This document shows, one piece after another, positions 34,119 through 42,367 of a stretch of 52,178 nucleotides of DNA. A program made the translations under genes and the position numbers. How positions within the stretch are numbered: the first letter of the stretch is position 1; each line of letters begins with the position of its first letter. This DNA comes from Planctomycetota bacterium (GTDB taxonomy: Bacteria; Planctomycetota; Planctomycetia; Gemmatales; Gemmataceae), in NCBI GenBank assembly GCA_009920765.1, contig RFZJ01000020.1, forward strand, positions 1-52,178, written 5' to 3'. Under the pieces are notes generated by a model that did not search any database, was not told the origin of the DNA, and was given only the letters and a program-made list of their open reading frames with translations.

Positions 34119-34841
34119 CTATGGCTCTAGAGTCTGGTTTTGGATTTGAGCAAGAGCATTAAAAGCTGCAGATTGCTCCGCATCTTTTTTATTTTTACCC
34201 CAGGCACCCTTGTAGGTTTTCCCCTGAATGCTGACCGCCATCATAAAGCACTTGCTATGATCGGGGCCATTTTCATCAATTAAAATATATTGTGGAGAAG
34301 TACCAAATTCCCTCTGTACAATTTGCTGCAACAAAGATTTTGCATTGTTTTTTAAATCGCTACCTGCAACATCTTCGATAAGAGAAGAAAGTTGCCTTAA
34401 TGCAAAATCTTTTGCAGCAATCCACCCTCCATCAAGATAAATTGCACCCAGAATAGCTTCAAAAACATCAGCAAGGATGTTGGCGGGAATTGATTGAGAA
34501 TTATAAGCTACACCCCTGCCTAAAACCATAAACGAACCAAGTTTCAAATCTTCACTTACTTTTGCACAAGTAGGCCTGCTCACCACGACTGATTTTATTT
34601 TAGTCATATCACCTTCCTGCAAATCGGGAAACCGGTGATAAAGAAATTCACAACAAATCAAACCTAGAATTGAATCTCCCAGAAATTCAAGCCTTTCATT
34701 TGAAGCAAGTCTGGAATCAACTCCAGAGGCATGAGTTAGGGCGGATTTAAGCAAATCTGTTTGTTTAAATTGATAACCAATGACTTTTTGGCAATCTTCC
34801 AGCGGGTCAATTTCCTGCCTTGGCTTATTTTCATTGGACAT
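34119..34841 (-). CDS. rnc: Ribonuclease III
   Basis: 240 residues. The RNase III catalytic domain has the signature NERLEFLGDSILGLICCEFL near residue 45 and the second acidic cluster ADVFEAILGAIYLDGGW near 120, giving the Glu/Asp metal ligands. A C-terminal double-stranded RNA binding domain (about 165-235) ends AWGKNKKDAEQSAAFNALAQ, the typical K-K-x-A-E-x-x-A-A helix. It cleaves double-stranded RNA in rRNA processing and mRNA turnover. Length is normal. Followed directly by a small cysteine-rich gene on the same strand. Confidence 0.96.
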   Translation of the reverse strand: MSNENKPRQEIDPLEDCQKVIGYQFKQTDLLKSALTHASGVDSRLASNERLEFLGDSILGLICCEFLYHRFPDLQEGDMTKIKSVVVSRPTCAKVSEDLKLGSFMVLGRGVAYNSQSIPANILADVFEAILGAIYLDGGWIAAKDFALRQLSSLIEDVAGSDLKNNAKSLLQQIVQREFGTSPQYILIDENGPDHSKCFMMAVSIQGKTYKGAWGKNKKDAEQSAAFNALAQIQNQTLEP

Positions 34842-35117
34842 ACTAAAAATTTCTGCAAAAGACTATAAATAAGTCTATTCTTACTAAAAAGAGACAAGGT
34901 TCCATGGCAAAAGCATACTATCTATTATATATGTTGCTTAATAATGAAATAAAGTTCCTAAAAAAGATGTATCAATATCAAATATTTTTTTCTAATGGCA
35001 GAACTTTTTGAAAGGTTTGTTCGTAGTGTATAAACGGCGTTCTTTTTGGTATCCTATTGGCAGAGATAATTCTGCCCTATGGAAATGTGACATGGTTGCA
35101 CAATAAAAAGGAGCTTT
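34842..35117. promoter_or_regulatory. Divergent rnc/htrA spacer
   Basis: 276 AT-rich bases. For htrA there is a possible promoter: TTGAAA at 35008-35013 and TATAAA at 35029-35034 are 15 bases apart, shorter than ideal. GAACTTT at 35001-35007 also resembles the -35 of extracytoplasmic-function sigma factors, which often drive htrA-type genes. Neither is strong. AAGGAG five bases before the htrA ATG is clear. Confidence 0.3.
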
Positions 35118-36608
35118 ATGAAAAAGTTATTTGTACTCGCATTAATGTTTTCGGGGTTGGCAGGTTTTGTTATTTCGCCTTGGATTCAGGGGCAATCGGC
35201 ACCCCCCATAAATGCCAAGGGAAAAGATCTGGTCTCTTATCGCGATGTGGTTAAGAAAGTTCTTCCCTCGGTGGTAAGCATTGAATCAAAGGCAAAACCA
35301 GTTAGGCTTAAAGATCAAGGGCAAAAAAGAAAGAATCAGGGGCAGGAAAACCCGCAAATCCCTGAAGAATTCAGAAAATTCTTCGAAGAATTTAAAAAAC
35401 GGGGCGGAGAAGATGGCCCAGATGAAAGCCCAGGCGGGTTTGGCTCAGGCTTTATTGTTGAATCCAATGGTGTGATCGTAACCAACAACCATGTGGTTGA
35501 AGGAGCAGATAAAGTGGAAATCACCCTAAATGACGGTAGAAAATTCACTTCTACCGAGATCAAGGGCGATCCCAAGACCGATCTCGCAATAGTTAAAATC
35601 AACGCCAAAAATCTTCCTGCCTTGGAATTTGGCGATTCGGATACTGCAGAAATCGGTGACCGGGTTCTCGCATTAGGTGCACCTTTTGGCCTTACTGGTT
35701 CTGTGACCTCAGGCATTATTAGCGCCAAAGGTCGCAGCCTCAGGCTCAATTTTTACGAAGATTTTTTGCAGACTGATGCTGCAATCAATCCTGGAAATAG
35801 CGGTGGGCCTTTGGTGAATCTTGATGGTCAGGTAATCGGAGTAAACTCTGCAATCAAAACCCGCACTGGTGGGTTTCAGGGTGTAGGCATGGCCATCACG
35901 TCCAACCTTACAAAAACCATCAAAGATCAACTGCTGAAGAATGGCATTGTTCGAAGGGGCTATCTGGGTGTTGCAATCAAGGATATTGAGGACGAACAGG
36001 TTGCAATGAAATTGGGCCTGAAAAACCCAAAAGGTGTGATTGTAACCCAGGTGGTTGAAGATGGCCCTGCTGGCAAAGGCGGGATTCAATCGGGTGACAT
36101 TATTATCGAAGTTGATGGCAAAATCATCAAGGACAGCAAAGATCTGCAGTTTTCGGTAGCTGCCTTGCCCTTGGGGAAAGCTTCAGAATTCAAGCTGGTT
36201 CGCGATGGCAAAGAGTTAAAGGTAAATGTCACCATCGTCGAACAACCCAAACAGTTTGGAATGTCCCGCATCAACCCGAAATCACCAGAAAAGTCCAACA
36301 TTGAGGGTGATACCAATCTCGACAAACTTGGGATTGAGGTTGGCCAACTCAATGACGAACTTGCTGAAAAATTTGGTTACAAAGCAGGCACCAAGGGCGT
36401 GGTAATAATCAAGGTTGATCGCGAAAATCTTGGTTATCAGGCAGGCCTGCGGGTCGGAATGGTCATTTCAAAAGTGGACAAAAAGGAAGTTACTTCTTCT
36501 TCAGAAGTAAAATCCTTAACCGATAAGGCCAGTTATGATGAAGGGGTTTTATTTCAGGTTCAAACGCCTGATGGCTCCAAGGATTATATCCTTGTAAAAA
36601 AGAGCTAA
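35118..36608 (+). CDS. HtrA/DegP-family periplasmic serine protease
   Basis: 496 residues with an N-terminal hydrophobic leader (MKKLFVLALMFSGLAGFVIS). The protease domain carries the triad: His125 in VTNNHVVEGA, Asp155 in KTDLAIVK and Ser228 in INPGNSGGPL. A charged insert (residues about 63-105, Lys/Gln/Glu rich) precedes it, as the LA loop does in DegP. Two PDZ domains follow (about 275-375, starting RGYLGVAIKDIEDEQ, and about 400-495, with AGTKGVVIIKVDRENLGYQA). It degrades or refolds damaged envelope proteins. A strong terminator follows. It is convergent with the third PQQ propeller gene. Confidence 0.95.
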   Translation: MKKLFVLALMFSGLAGFVISPWIQGQSAPPINAKGKDLVSYRDVVKKVLPSVVSIESKAKPVRLKDQGQKRKNQGQENPQIPEEFRKFFEEFKKRGGEDGPDESPGGFGSGFIVESNGVIVTNNHVVEGADKVEITLNDGRKFTSTEIKGDPKTDLAIVKINAKNLPALEFGDSDTAEIGDRVLALGAPFGLTGSVTSGIISAKGRSLRLNFYEDFLQTDAAINPGNSGGPLVNLDGQVIGVNSAIKTRTGGFQGVGMAITSNLTKTIKDQLLKNGIVRRGYLGVAIKDIEDEQVAMKLGLKNPKGVIVTQVVEDGPAGKGGIQSGDIIIEVDGKIIKDSKDLQFSVAALPLGKASEFKLVRDGKELKVNVTIVEQPKQFGMSRINPKSPEKSNIEGDTNLDKLGIEVGQLNDELAEKFGYKAGTKGVVIIKVDRENLGYQAGLRVGMVISKVDKKEVTSSSEVKSLTDKASYDEGVLFQVQTPDGSKDYILVKKS

Positions 36609-36630
36609 GTAGCTGATTTTAAACAAAAAG

Positions 36631-36661
36631 GAGCCTGGGACTAATCCCAGGCTCTTTTTTT
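36631..36661 (+). terminator. Rho-independent terminator after htrA
   Basis: GAGCCTGGGA at 36631-36640 and TCCCAGGCTC at 36645-36654 form a perfect 10-bp stem with a 4-base loop (CTAA), followed by seven T (36655-36661). It begins 22 bases past the htrA stop. On the other strand the stem is followed by CTTTTTG, so it can also stop transcription from the convergent PQQ gene. Confidence 0.93.
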
Positions 36662-36675
36662 ATTGGATCAAAAGA

Positions 36676-37941
36676 CTATCTTAAAGCCAGGCTTTTAAGG
36701 TTGAACGCAAACAAGCTTTTTTCAGTTCTGACAAACAGCTTGCCATCTGCAACCGCAAAAGAAGCAAGTGTTCTTTCGCCAATATCAGAGGTTGCGATTT
36801 TCTGAAAGGTTCTAGCTGCCTTAACCACGGTGGTTTTGCCTTCTTCACTCTGGAAATAAATCTTCCCATCGGAAATAACAGGGGAAGAAGAGTAAGCCCC
36901 ATCAATGCGCTCGGGCCCCCAGTGAACTTTCCCCGTCGCAGCTTCAACGCAACTAGCCATTCCATTATCTGCAACCATGAATAAATCAGGGCCTTCTGCT
37001 ATTAGACTTGGAGTATGGGGAATGTTTTTTTCAAGCTTCCAGGCTACATGCGTTTCGGTCACATCACCCTTACCATCGGGCTTTATTGCATATAGAACAG
37101 GACGATCATAGCTGGTTGAGATAAAAACCAAACCATTGGAATACACAGGCTTGGGAATTACGGAATACCCTTTATATTTTACACGCCAGATTTCCTTGCC
37201 TGTTTTAGGATCATAGGCACCTACCATGTCGCTGGCAGGGCTGATGACCATTTTTTTCCCATTTACATCGATAAGTTCGGGGGTGGAAAATGAGAAAGGC
37301 TTGGTCGGACTCGCCTGCCTGTCTGTGCTCCAAACCAACGAACCATCTTTGGTTTTAATAGCAACAACCTTTTGGGCATCGGTTCCATCACAGCTAAAAA
37401 TCAGCATGTCATCAACAAGAATGGGAGACCCACCGTTTCCATGGACTGGCTTGGCATAAAGACCGGGAATTTTCCAAAGAATCTTTCCTTGTTCATCCAG
37501 ACAAGCGGTACCCATATGGCCAAAGTGAACATAAATTTTGTTTTCATGCCAGATGGGGGAAGGGCTGGCATGACTATTTTTGCCGTGGATTTTAGGGGCT
37601 GTCTCAGCCTTTTGATCAAAGATGGGGGTTTTCCAGATAACCTTTCCATCGCTGGCATTCAGGCACATGGCTTCCAAGGACTGATTCACCATGGCACCTT
37701 CGCCACTCGGGATTGCAGTGGTAAGAAAGATTTTACCTGCAACAACTGCGGGAGTGGACCAACCTTTGCCTGGAATGGATTGTTTCCACAGTTCCTGTCC
37801 CGGCTTGAAGGAATCAGGAAGTTTTTCCCCTTTTACATGGCCATCGCCTGTAGGACCGCGAAAGCTTGTCCAAGACTCAGCCTTAGCTTGGGAAATAAAC
37901 AGCGCACCAGCAACTGATAAAGACAAGATAGATTTTTTCAT
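36676..37941 (-). CDS. Exported PQQ-like beta-propeller protein (third)
   Basis: 421 residues with a clear signal peptide (MKKSILSLSVAGALFISQAK, then AESW). The mature start WTSFRGPTGDG again matches the W-x-x-x-R/LGP opening of this family. Blade motifs include GQELWKQSIPGKGWSTP, GKVIWKTPIFDQKAE, GSLVWSTDRQASP, GKEIWRVKYKGYSV and GKVHWGPERIDGA. It is a propeller-only protein with no catalytic residues I can recognise. A small conserved gene lies 14 bases upstream on the same strand, so they are probably co-transcribed. Confidence 0.9.
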   Translation of the reverse strand: MKKSILSLSVAGALFISQAKAESWTSFRGPTGDGHVKGEKLPDSFKPGQELWKQSIPGKGWSTPAVVAGKIFLTTAIPSGEGAMVNQSLEAMCLNASDGKVIWKTPIFDQKAETAPKIHGKNSHASPSPIWHENKIYVHFGHMGTACLDEQGKILWKIPGLYAKPVHGNGGSPILVDDMLIFSCDGTDAQKVVAIKTKDGSLVWSTDRQASPTKPFSFSTPELIDVNGKKMVISPASDMVGAYDPKTGKEIWRVKYKGYSVIPKPVYSNGLVFISTSYDRPVLYAIKPDGKGDVTETHVAWKLEKNIPHTPSLIAEGPDLFMVADNGMASCVEAATGKVHWGPERIDGAYSSSPVISDGKIYFQSEEGKTTVVKAARTFQKIATSDIGERTLASFAVADGKLFVRTEKSLFAFNLKSLALR

Positions 37942-37955
37942 GACTTACCTTAAAG

Positions 37956-38219
37956 TTAAAGTTCCTTGACTAATTCGTACATACCCCTGCCTGCAGGTTT
38001 CAATTTTCCCTGCTTAACCAACTCCTGCCAGATTTCAGATGAAAATTCTGAAGGGGGTTGGATCGCAACAATGGAAGAATGACTACCACCTGACATTGGG
38101 CCACCCCCCAATTTGGAATCTTCATCCAATTGGGTGAGTTTCAAGCGTTTTTTGAACGCCTTGAATGCAGTTTTCACCTCTTTTGGATCTAATGGGTTGG
38201 GCTGATTATTCGGTTCCAT
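37956..38219 (-). CDS. Small hypothetical protein upstream of PQQ propeller
   Basis: 87 residues from ATG at 38219 (AAGGA about 11 bases upstream; a TTG at 38249 would add ten residues). The N-terminus is Pro/Asn-rich, followed by KAFKKRLKLTQLDEDSKLGG, a flexible GGPMSGGSHSSI stretch, and a C-terminal helix pair, PSEFSSEIWQELVKQGKLKP. The last part looks like a small helix-turn-helix or winged-helix-like fold, but this is weak. I recall similar small proteins in planctomycetes. No signal peptide. Function unknown. Confidence 0.6.
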   Translation of the reverse strand: MEPNNQPNPLDPKEVKTAFKAFKKRLKLTQLDEDSKLGGGPMSGGSHSSIVAIQPPSEFSSEIWQELVKQGKLKPAGRGMYELVKEL

Positions 38220-38560
38220 AATGTCATTTCTTCCTTTAGTAACTGGCAAGGTGTTTCAATATACCCTGCATAACCCGAAAAGTCACCTATTTTGCTGTAA
38301 ACTTGGCAAACTTTGCGGAACATTACGCCTTTAACTGAATTACCGCCCATGCCTTTTCTAGTGGATCAACGGATTAATTGCTCACCCGGAATAACTCCTA
38401 CAAGACCTATCACCTTTTCAGATGATTCCACCGGAACCACAAAGACGAATTAGAAAGTAGACATAAAACCCTGACTGGTTCCGGGGGGAATCTGACAGGC
38501 AGGGTTCAAATTCAACATACCATCTAGGATAGCGGTATGTCTTTTAGGGAGGACTTTTCC
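38220..38560 (+). promoter_or_regulatory. Leader region of the BBP7 gene with paired hairpins
   Basis: 341 bases without a gene. AACCCTG at 38467-38473 and CAGGGTT at 38500-38506 make a 7-bp stem around a 26-base loop that holds a run of six G. ACATACC at 38515-38521 and GGTATGT at 38534-38540 make a second 7-bp stem ending just before the SD sequence GGGAGG (38547-38552). Both could form in the 5' leader of the barrel gene. Rest of the region: nothing recognised. Confidence 0.35.
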
Positions 38561-39760
38561 ATGCGCAAGCTATGGAGTTCATTATTTGCATTGTCATTGG
38601 GGGTAAGCTCATCAGCATTGATTGCAGATGAGATCCCAACCAAGTTACCTACCGATTTAAAAGCGCCCCAGGAGGCAAAAAAAATTGCCCTCGATGTGGG
38701 CAAGGAAGCGAATCCTAAAGAAGGCGAAGTCGCTCCCCTTTTGGAAATCCCCAAGCACACTTCCGACACCGAACGGATTTCTTTTAATGCAGAGTACCTG
38801 CTTTGGTGGATGAAAGGCGACAAAGTTGCTCCTCTTTCCACCTCGGGCCCCACAGGTGTTCTTAATGAACCAGGTACAAACATCCTCTTTGGCGACACAT
38901 CCTTCGGAAGTGAACTGCGAAGTGGGGCAAGATTCGACATGGTTTACTGGCTTTCAAGAGAACACAACCTCGCATTCGAGGCAAACTTTCTATTTTTAGA
39001 AACCCAGGTGAACCAACTTGATCTTTCTTCACCTGGTGCCCCCTTGCTTGCAAGGCCTTTCACAAACGCCACCACAGGAAGTCAATCCGCTTTGGTTCTT
39101 TCTTCCCCTTCGACAAATGCGGGATCTTTTTCTTCCCGCTTCGATAGCAAGCTTTGGGGCGCAGAAGGAAACCTCAGGCATAATTTCATTAGTGGAGTTT
39201 CCATGTCTGTGGATGGCTTATTTGGTTTCAGATACCTTGGTTTGAAAGAAAGCCTTGATATCACAGGAAGTTCTTTCAACCCACTACCCGGGCTAGTTAT
39301 CTCTAGTTCGACCGATAGTTTTAAGACCACGAGTGATTTTTACGGTGGTCAAGTGGGGGCCAGCATCGAATTGCGCAAGGACAAATGGTTCGTAAATGCC
39401 CTACCTAAACTTGCGATCGGGGGTACACAACAATCGGTGAACATTACAGGGATCACGAATACAACAAACGGAGGATTATCATCCACGGCCCCCACTGGAT
39501 TTCTGGCTGCGGATACCAATATCGGGCAGTACTCAAAAGAAAAGTTCACCTTTGTGCCAGAGTTGGGCGTAAATGTGGGCTATGCCTTCAGAGATTGTGT
39601 CAAAGGTTATGTTGGTTACAACATTATTTATTGGTCGAGTGTTTCGAGGCCGGGTTCAACCATCGACCTCAATGTTGGAAACGGGCAACCTACATTTAGC
39701 TTCAACAGTACCGACCTTTGGATGCAAGGGATCACCCTTGGTTTGGAATTAACTTTTTAG
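38561..39760 (+). CDS. BBP7-family outer-membrane beta-barrel protein
   Basis: 399 residues from ATG at 38561, which has GGGAGG eight bases before it. A signal peptide (MRKLWSSLFALSLGVSSSAL, then IADE) is followed by a polar region and the BBP7 hallmark FNAEYLLWWMKGDK. Alternating aromatic/polar strands continue to the C-terminal strand LWMQGITLGLELTF, which ends in Phe as outer-membrane barrels do. GARFDMVYWLSREHNLAFEA, LRHNFISGVSMSVDGLFGFR and FTFVPELGVNVGYAFRD are typical strand-turn-strand segments of the family. Role unknown; planctomycete surface or porin-like. Two terminators follow the gene. Confidence 0.9.
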   Translation: MRKLWSSLFALSLGVSSSALIADEIPTKLPTDLKAPQEAKKIALDVGKEANPKEGEVAPLLEIPKHTSDTERISFNAEYLLWWMKGDKVAPLSTSGPTGVLNEPGTNILFGDTSFGSELRSGARFDMVYWLSREHNLAFEANFLFLETQVNQLDLSSPGAPLLARPFTNATTGSQSALVLSSPSTNAGSFSSRFDSKLWGAEGNLRHNFISGVSMSVDGLFGFRYLGLKESLDITGSSFNPLPGLVISSSTDSFKTTSDFYGGQVGASIELRKDKWFVNALPKLAIGGTQQSVNITGITNTTNGGLSSTAPTGFLAADTNIGQYSKEKFTFVPELGVNVGYAFRDCVKGYVGYNIIYWSSVSRPGSTIDLNVGNGQPTFSFNSTDLWMQGITLGLELTF

Positions 39761-39779
39761 TTGTACCCCCCAGCCCAAG

Positions 39780-39812
39780 AAGAGCCTATGACTCCCTTAG
39801 TGGGTTCTTTTT
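39780..39812 (+). terminator. First hairpin terminator after BBP7 gene
   Basis: AAGAGCC at 39780-39786 pairs with GGTTCTT at 39803-39809 (one G-U), with an inner ACT/AGT pairing, followed by Ts to 39812. The stem is imperfect. It lies 20 bases after the stop codon. Confidence 0.55.
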
Positions 39813-39829
39813 AAAAACTTGGGCGAATG

Positions 39830-39862
39830 GAACCCCCAACTCTCCATTGGGGGTTCTTTTTT
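39830..39862 (+). terminator. Second, strong terminator after BBP7 gene
   Basis: GAACCCCCAA at 39830-39839 and TTGGGGGTTC at 39847-39856 form a perfect 10-bp stem with a 7-base loop, followed by six T (39857-39862). It follows the weaker hairpin by 17 bases, giving a tandem terminator. Confidence 0.92.
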
Positions 39863-39893
39863 ATTTCCCTAGGGTGAATTAGGGCTTCTTTTT

Positions 39894-40757
39894 CTAGTAA
39901 TGCTTGGGCATTGAGGCACTTTTCAGCCAGGCGCTGTACCAGATATCCATGGTTAATTGAACCCCCATCCTACAACGTTCTTCGACAAACTTTCTACTTT
40001 CTTCTGTTGGTTGGGAGAAGGCATTTTTTTGATCAAACTCATAACAAGTTGAAATATGGCGGTGTGAATCTCGAATCGATTCAATGACTTTATTCCATAC
40101 TACATCGGGGTCCATTTTGTTTGCCTTCAATCCCTTGGCAAGATCCAGCGCCTTGAAATTGAACTTCTCCGGAAAGCTATCAAGCCTCGCATGAATACCC
40201 TTTTGCTTGATTTTTCCATCTATTTTCATGCCATCGTAATTTACCGTGGTATGCAAAGGCATGCATAAATCGGTGGTGTAGTGCGCCATTACCCCTGCAT
40301 GCAACAGACACTTCCAGCGAATAGCCTCGTTTTCAGGATCTTGTCTATAATCATAAAAGGCACAAGCAAGACGCTCATAATTTTCCATGATTGCATAGGG
40401 AAGCATACCGACTTTTTCGGGGCGTTTTTTTATGGATTGCATCAATTCAATCGCTTGATACCTGTCGGAAGGAAGGTCCTTGCCCTCCACATCTTCAAGA
40501 TCAAGAAAATGATCTGAGGAAGTCCCTGCACGAAGAAATTTAGACGTGGGATTTTTCCAGCGATCAGGATCACCAACAAAATGCCCAAGGGCCTTACCAG
40601 CTTTTCGAAAGAATTCAGGCATATCCTCAGGAAGGGCAGAAGCTGCAGCCTCAACAAGAGTGGCATGCCCGTTAACCCACCAGGCTCGAGCCAGGTTTGC
40701 CAGACTTACCCCAATTACCATCAGAATCAAAAGTCTTGAAATTAGAAGCTTTTTCAT
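39894..40757 (-). CDS. P1 nuclease/zinc-dependent phospholipase C-like protein
   Basis: 287 residues. A signal peptide (MKKLLISRLLILMVIGVSLA) ends so that the mature protein starts near AWWVNGHATLVEAAA; in this fold the N-terminal Trp and nearby His bind zinc. Further candidate ligands are Asp/His in SSDHFLDLED, His and Asp in AGVMAHYTTDLCMPLHTT (H-x3-D and a following His), and His in KQKGIHARLDSF. This pattern is shared by S1/P1 nucleases and bacterial zinc phospholipase C. I cannot decide between nuclease and lipase. Periplasmic or secreted. Single gene. Confidence 0.8.
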   Translation of the reverse strand: MKKLLISRLLILMVIGVSLANLARAWWVNGHATLVEAAASALPEDMPEFFRKAGKALGHFVGDPDRWKNPTSKFLRAGTSSDHFLDLEDVEGKDLPSDRYQAIELMQSIKKRPEKVGMLPYAIMENYERLACAFYDYRQDPENEAIRWKCLLHAGVMAHYTTDLCMPLHTTVNYDGMKIDGKIKQKGIHARLDSFPEKFNFKALDLAKGLKANKMDPDVVWNKVIESIRDSHRHISTCYEFDQKNAFSQPTEESRKFVEERCRMGVQLTMDIWYSAWLKSASMPKHY

Positions 40758-40951
40758 CTTGTCAAACCTTAAGAAGAAGTTAAGAGGGCCGAATATTGGG
40801 TTAGTTTAGCTGAAATGTAGTTACAAGTAATGGGTAATCCAGAAGATCCAAGAAAGAGCTTTGAAAATTTTGTCACAGAGCTTGAGTTATCAGTGGAATG
40901 CAGATTAATTGGGTTAAAGATCTTATGATCAAACCCAATGGAGACCTTAAT

Positions 40952-42277
40952 ATGATTAATCATGGGTACATAAAAAAAGCAGTTGCATGTTTGGGAATTA
41001 TTATTTCCTCGAACACTGTTTATAGTCAGGAAGGGGTATGGAATGGAGCAAGCAGACCCGCTCTTACAGCAGGGGGTGCTGCAATAGGCCAGCCCATTTC
41101 TATACCAGTACGAACCAATAACAGCCCTATAATTTTAACGCAGGGCGTAGATCAATCGCCTGTGCCCCAAGGAGCTTTAACTCCTGGAGTGCCCCCTGCA
41201 GTTCCGGGAAATGCGCCACCCCCTGGATTTGGTTCGGTTCCACCTCCACCTTCAGGGTTTGGAAATACACCACCCCCACCTTCAGGGTTTGGCAATACAC
41301 CACCCCCGGGGTTTGGAAATAATTCCCCTTATATACCTGGATCAACTGGCATGCCCCTGGATAGGCCAGCTACGAATAATCCAAATTTCCTGGATTCTGC
41401 ACGAGAGTATATGGGTAATGGCCCTTTTTCTGGCAATACAAGCAGGAAGCTTTTTGAAAGCGACCATGCCTTCGATAATTTTGCTAGCCCCACCACCAAC
41501 CTTTTTCTCTTCGAAGACCCAAGAGCCCTTACTGAAATTCGGCCTTTATACATGTTCCAGACTATTCCAGGCAACAATAGTACACTTCAAGGCGGCAATG
41601 TAAATTATCTCGGGGCCCAAGCAAGAGTTGCAATTACTGAGAGAATATCATTTGTCATCAATAAGTTTGGCTGGATTTCGCTCAACCCAACGGATCAACA
41701 AGATGGGTTTAATGGCGACCTCAGTTTTTCAGAATTATGGCTTGGACCTAAATGGACTTTCTGGCGCGATGAAAAGAACAACCTTGTGGCAGCTGCTGGT
41801 CTTACTTTTGAAATCCCCAGCGGGCCCCAACGAGCTTTTCAAAACACGGGCAATCTTTCGCTTACTCCATATGTTTCCGCTGCCCACAGTTTTGGGCGCA
41901 GTTCTTATGGAAGTTTCGATGTGCTCAGCGTTCTTAACTGGAATATTTCAACCAATAATGCCCGCTCCAATTATTTAAATCTCAGTGCACAACTCGACTA
42001 CGATATTTTAAACTGGCACCGCTTCTACCCCATGGTGAATTTCAACTGGTACATCTATACCAAGGGGGGGGAAAGCTCATTTAATTTTGATGGTGTTGAT
42101 CTCGTCAACTTTGGTGGTCAATCGATTGGCGGAAAAAGCGTAGTCACTTTGGGTCCCGGCCTGCGTTACAAATGGTCTGAAAGAGTTCAATCAGGCATTG
42201 GCCTGGATTGGGCGGTCGTTGGAAATCAATTCCTTCAAGATTTCCGCATGAGCATTGATACAATCATCCGTTATTAA
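40952..42277 (+). CDS. Beta-barrel-like exported protein with Pro-rich repeat linker
   Basis: 441 residues from ATG at 40952, chosen because GGAG lies eight bases before it and the signal peptide (HGYIKKAVACLGIIISSNTV) follows. ATG at 40925 and an earlier start at 40898 are also in frame. The N-terminal 130 residues are Pro/Gly rich, with repeats of PPPPSGFGNT. The remaining part has amphipathic strands (ISFVINKFGWISLNPTDQQ, LSFSELWLGPKWTFW, YDILNWHRFYPMVNFNWYIY) and ends IDTIIRY, with a terminal aromatic residue as in outer-membrane barrels. Function unknown. Confidence 0.78.
   Translation: MINHGYIKKAVACLGIIISSNTVYSQEGVWNGASRPALTAGGAAIGQPISIPVRTNNSPIILTQGVDQSPVPQGALTPGVPPAVPGNAPPPGFGSVPPPPSGFGNTPPPPSGFGNTPPPGFGNNSPYIPGSTGMPLDRPATNNPNFLDSAREYMGNGPFSGNTSRKLFESDHAFDNFASPTTNLFLFEDPRALTEIRPLYMFQTIPGNNSTLQGGNVNYLGAQARVAITERISFVINKFGWISLNPTDQQDGFNGDLSFSELWLGPKWTFWRDEKNNLVAAAGLTFEIPSGPQRAFQNTGNLSLTPYVSAAHSFGRSSYGSFDVLSVLNWNISTNNARSNYLNLSAQLDYDILNWHRFYPMVNFNWYIYTKGGESSFNFDGVDLVNFGGQSIGGKSVVTLGPGLRYKWSERVQSGIGLDWAVVGNQFLQDFRMSIDTIIRY
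41241..41300 (+). repeat. 30-bp tandem repeat coding PPPPSGFGNT
   Basis: Two 30-bp units, 41241-41270 and 41271-41300, are identical except at two positions, and a degenerate partial unit continues to about 41320. Each codes for a ten-residue Pro/Gly-rich block in the linker of the barrel-like protein. A tract like this can expand or contract by slippage. Confidence 0.85.
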
Positions 42278-42367
42278 GTTTGATAAACTTGCTTTGTTAT
42301 AACTTTTCAAACCAATTACACGATTAAATGCGTATACTTTCTCTGATCTATCAGGAAAGGTATGCGC

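Noticed and set aside
35057..35254. 65-codon plus-strand frame at the start of htrA
   Set aside because: It overlaps the htrA start in another frame, and htrA has a strong SD and full-length protease domains.
41241..41320. CRISPR-like array
   Set aside because: The 30-bp units are contiguous, without spacers, and lie in frame within a Pro/Gly-rich coding region, so they are a coding tandem repeat.
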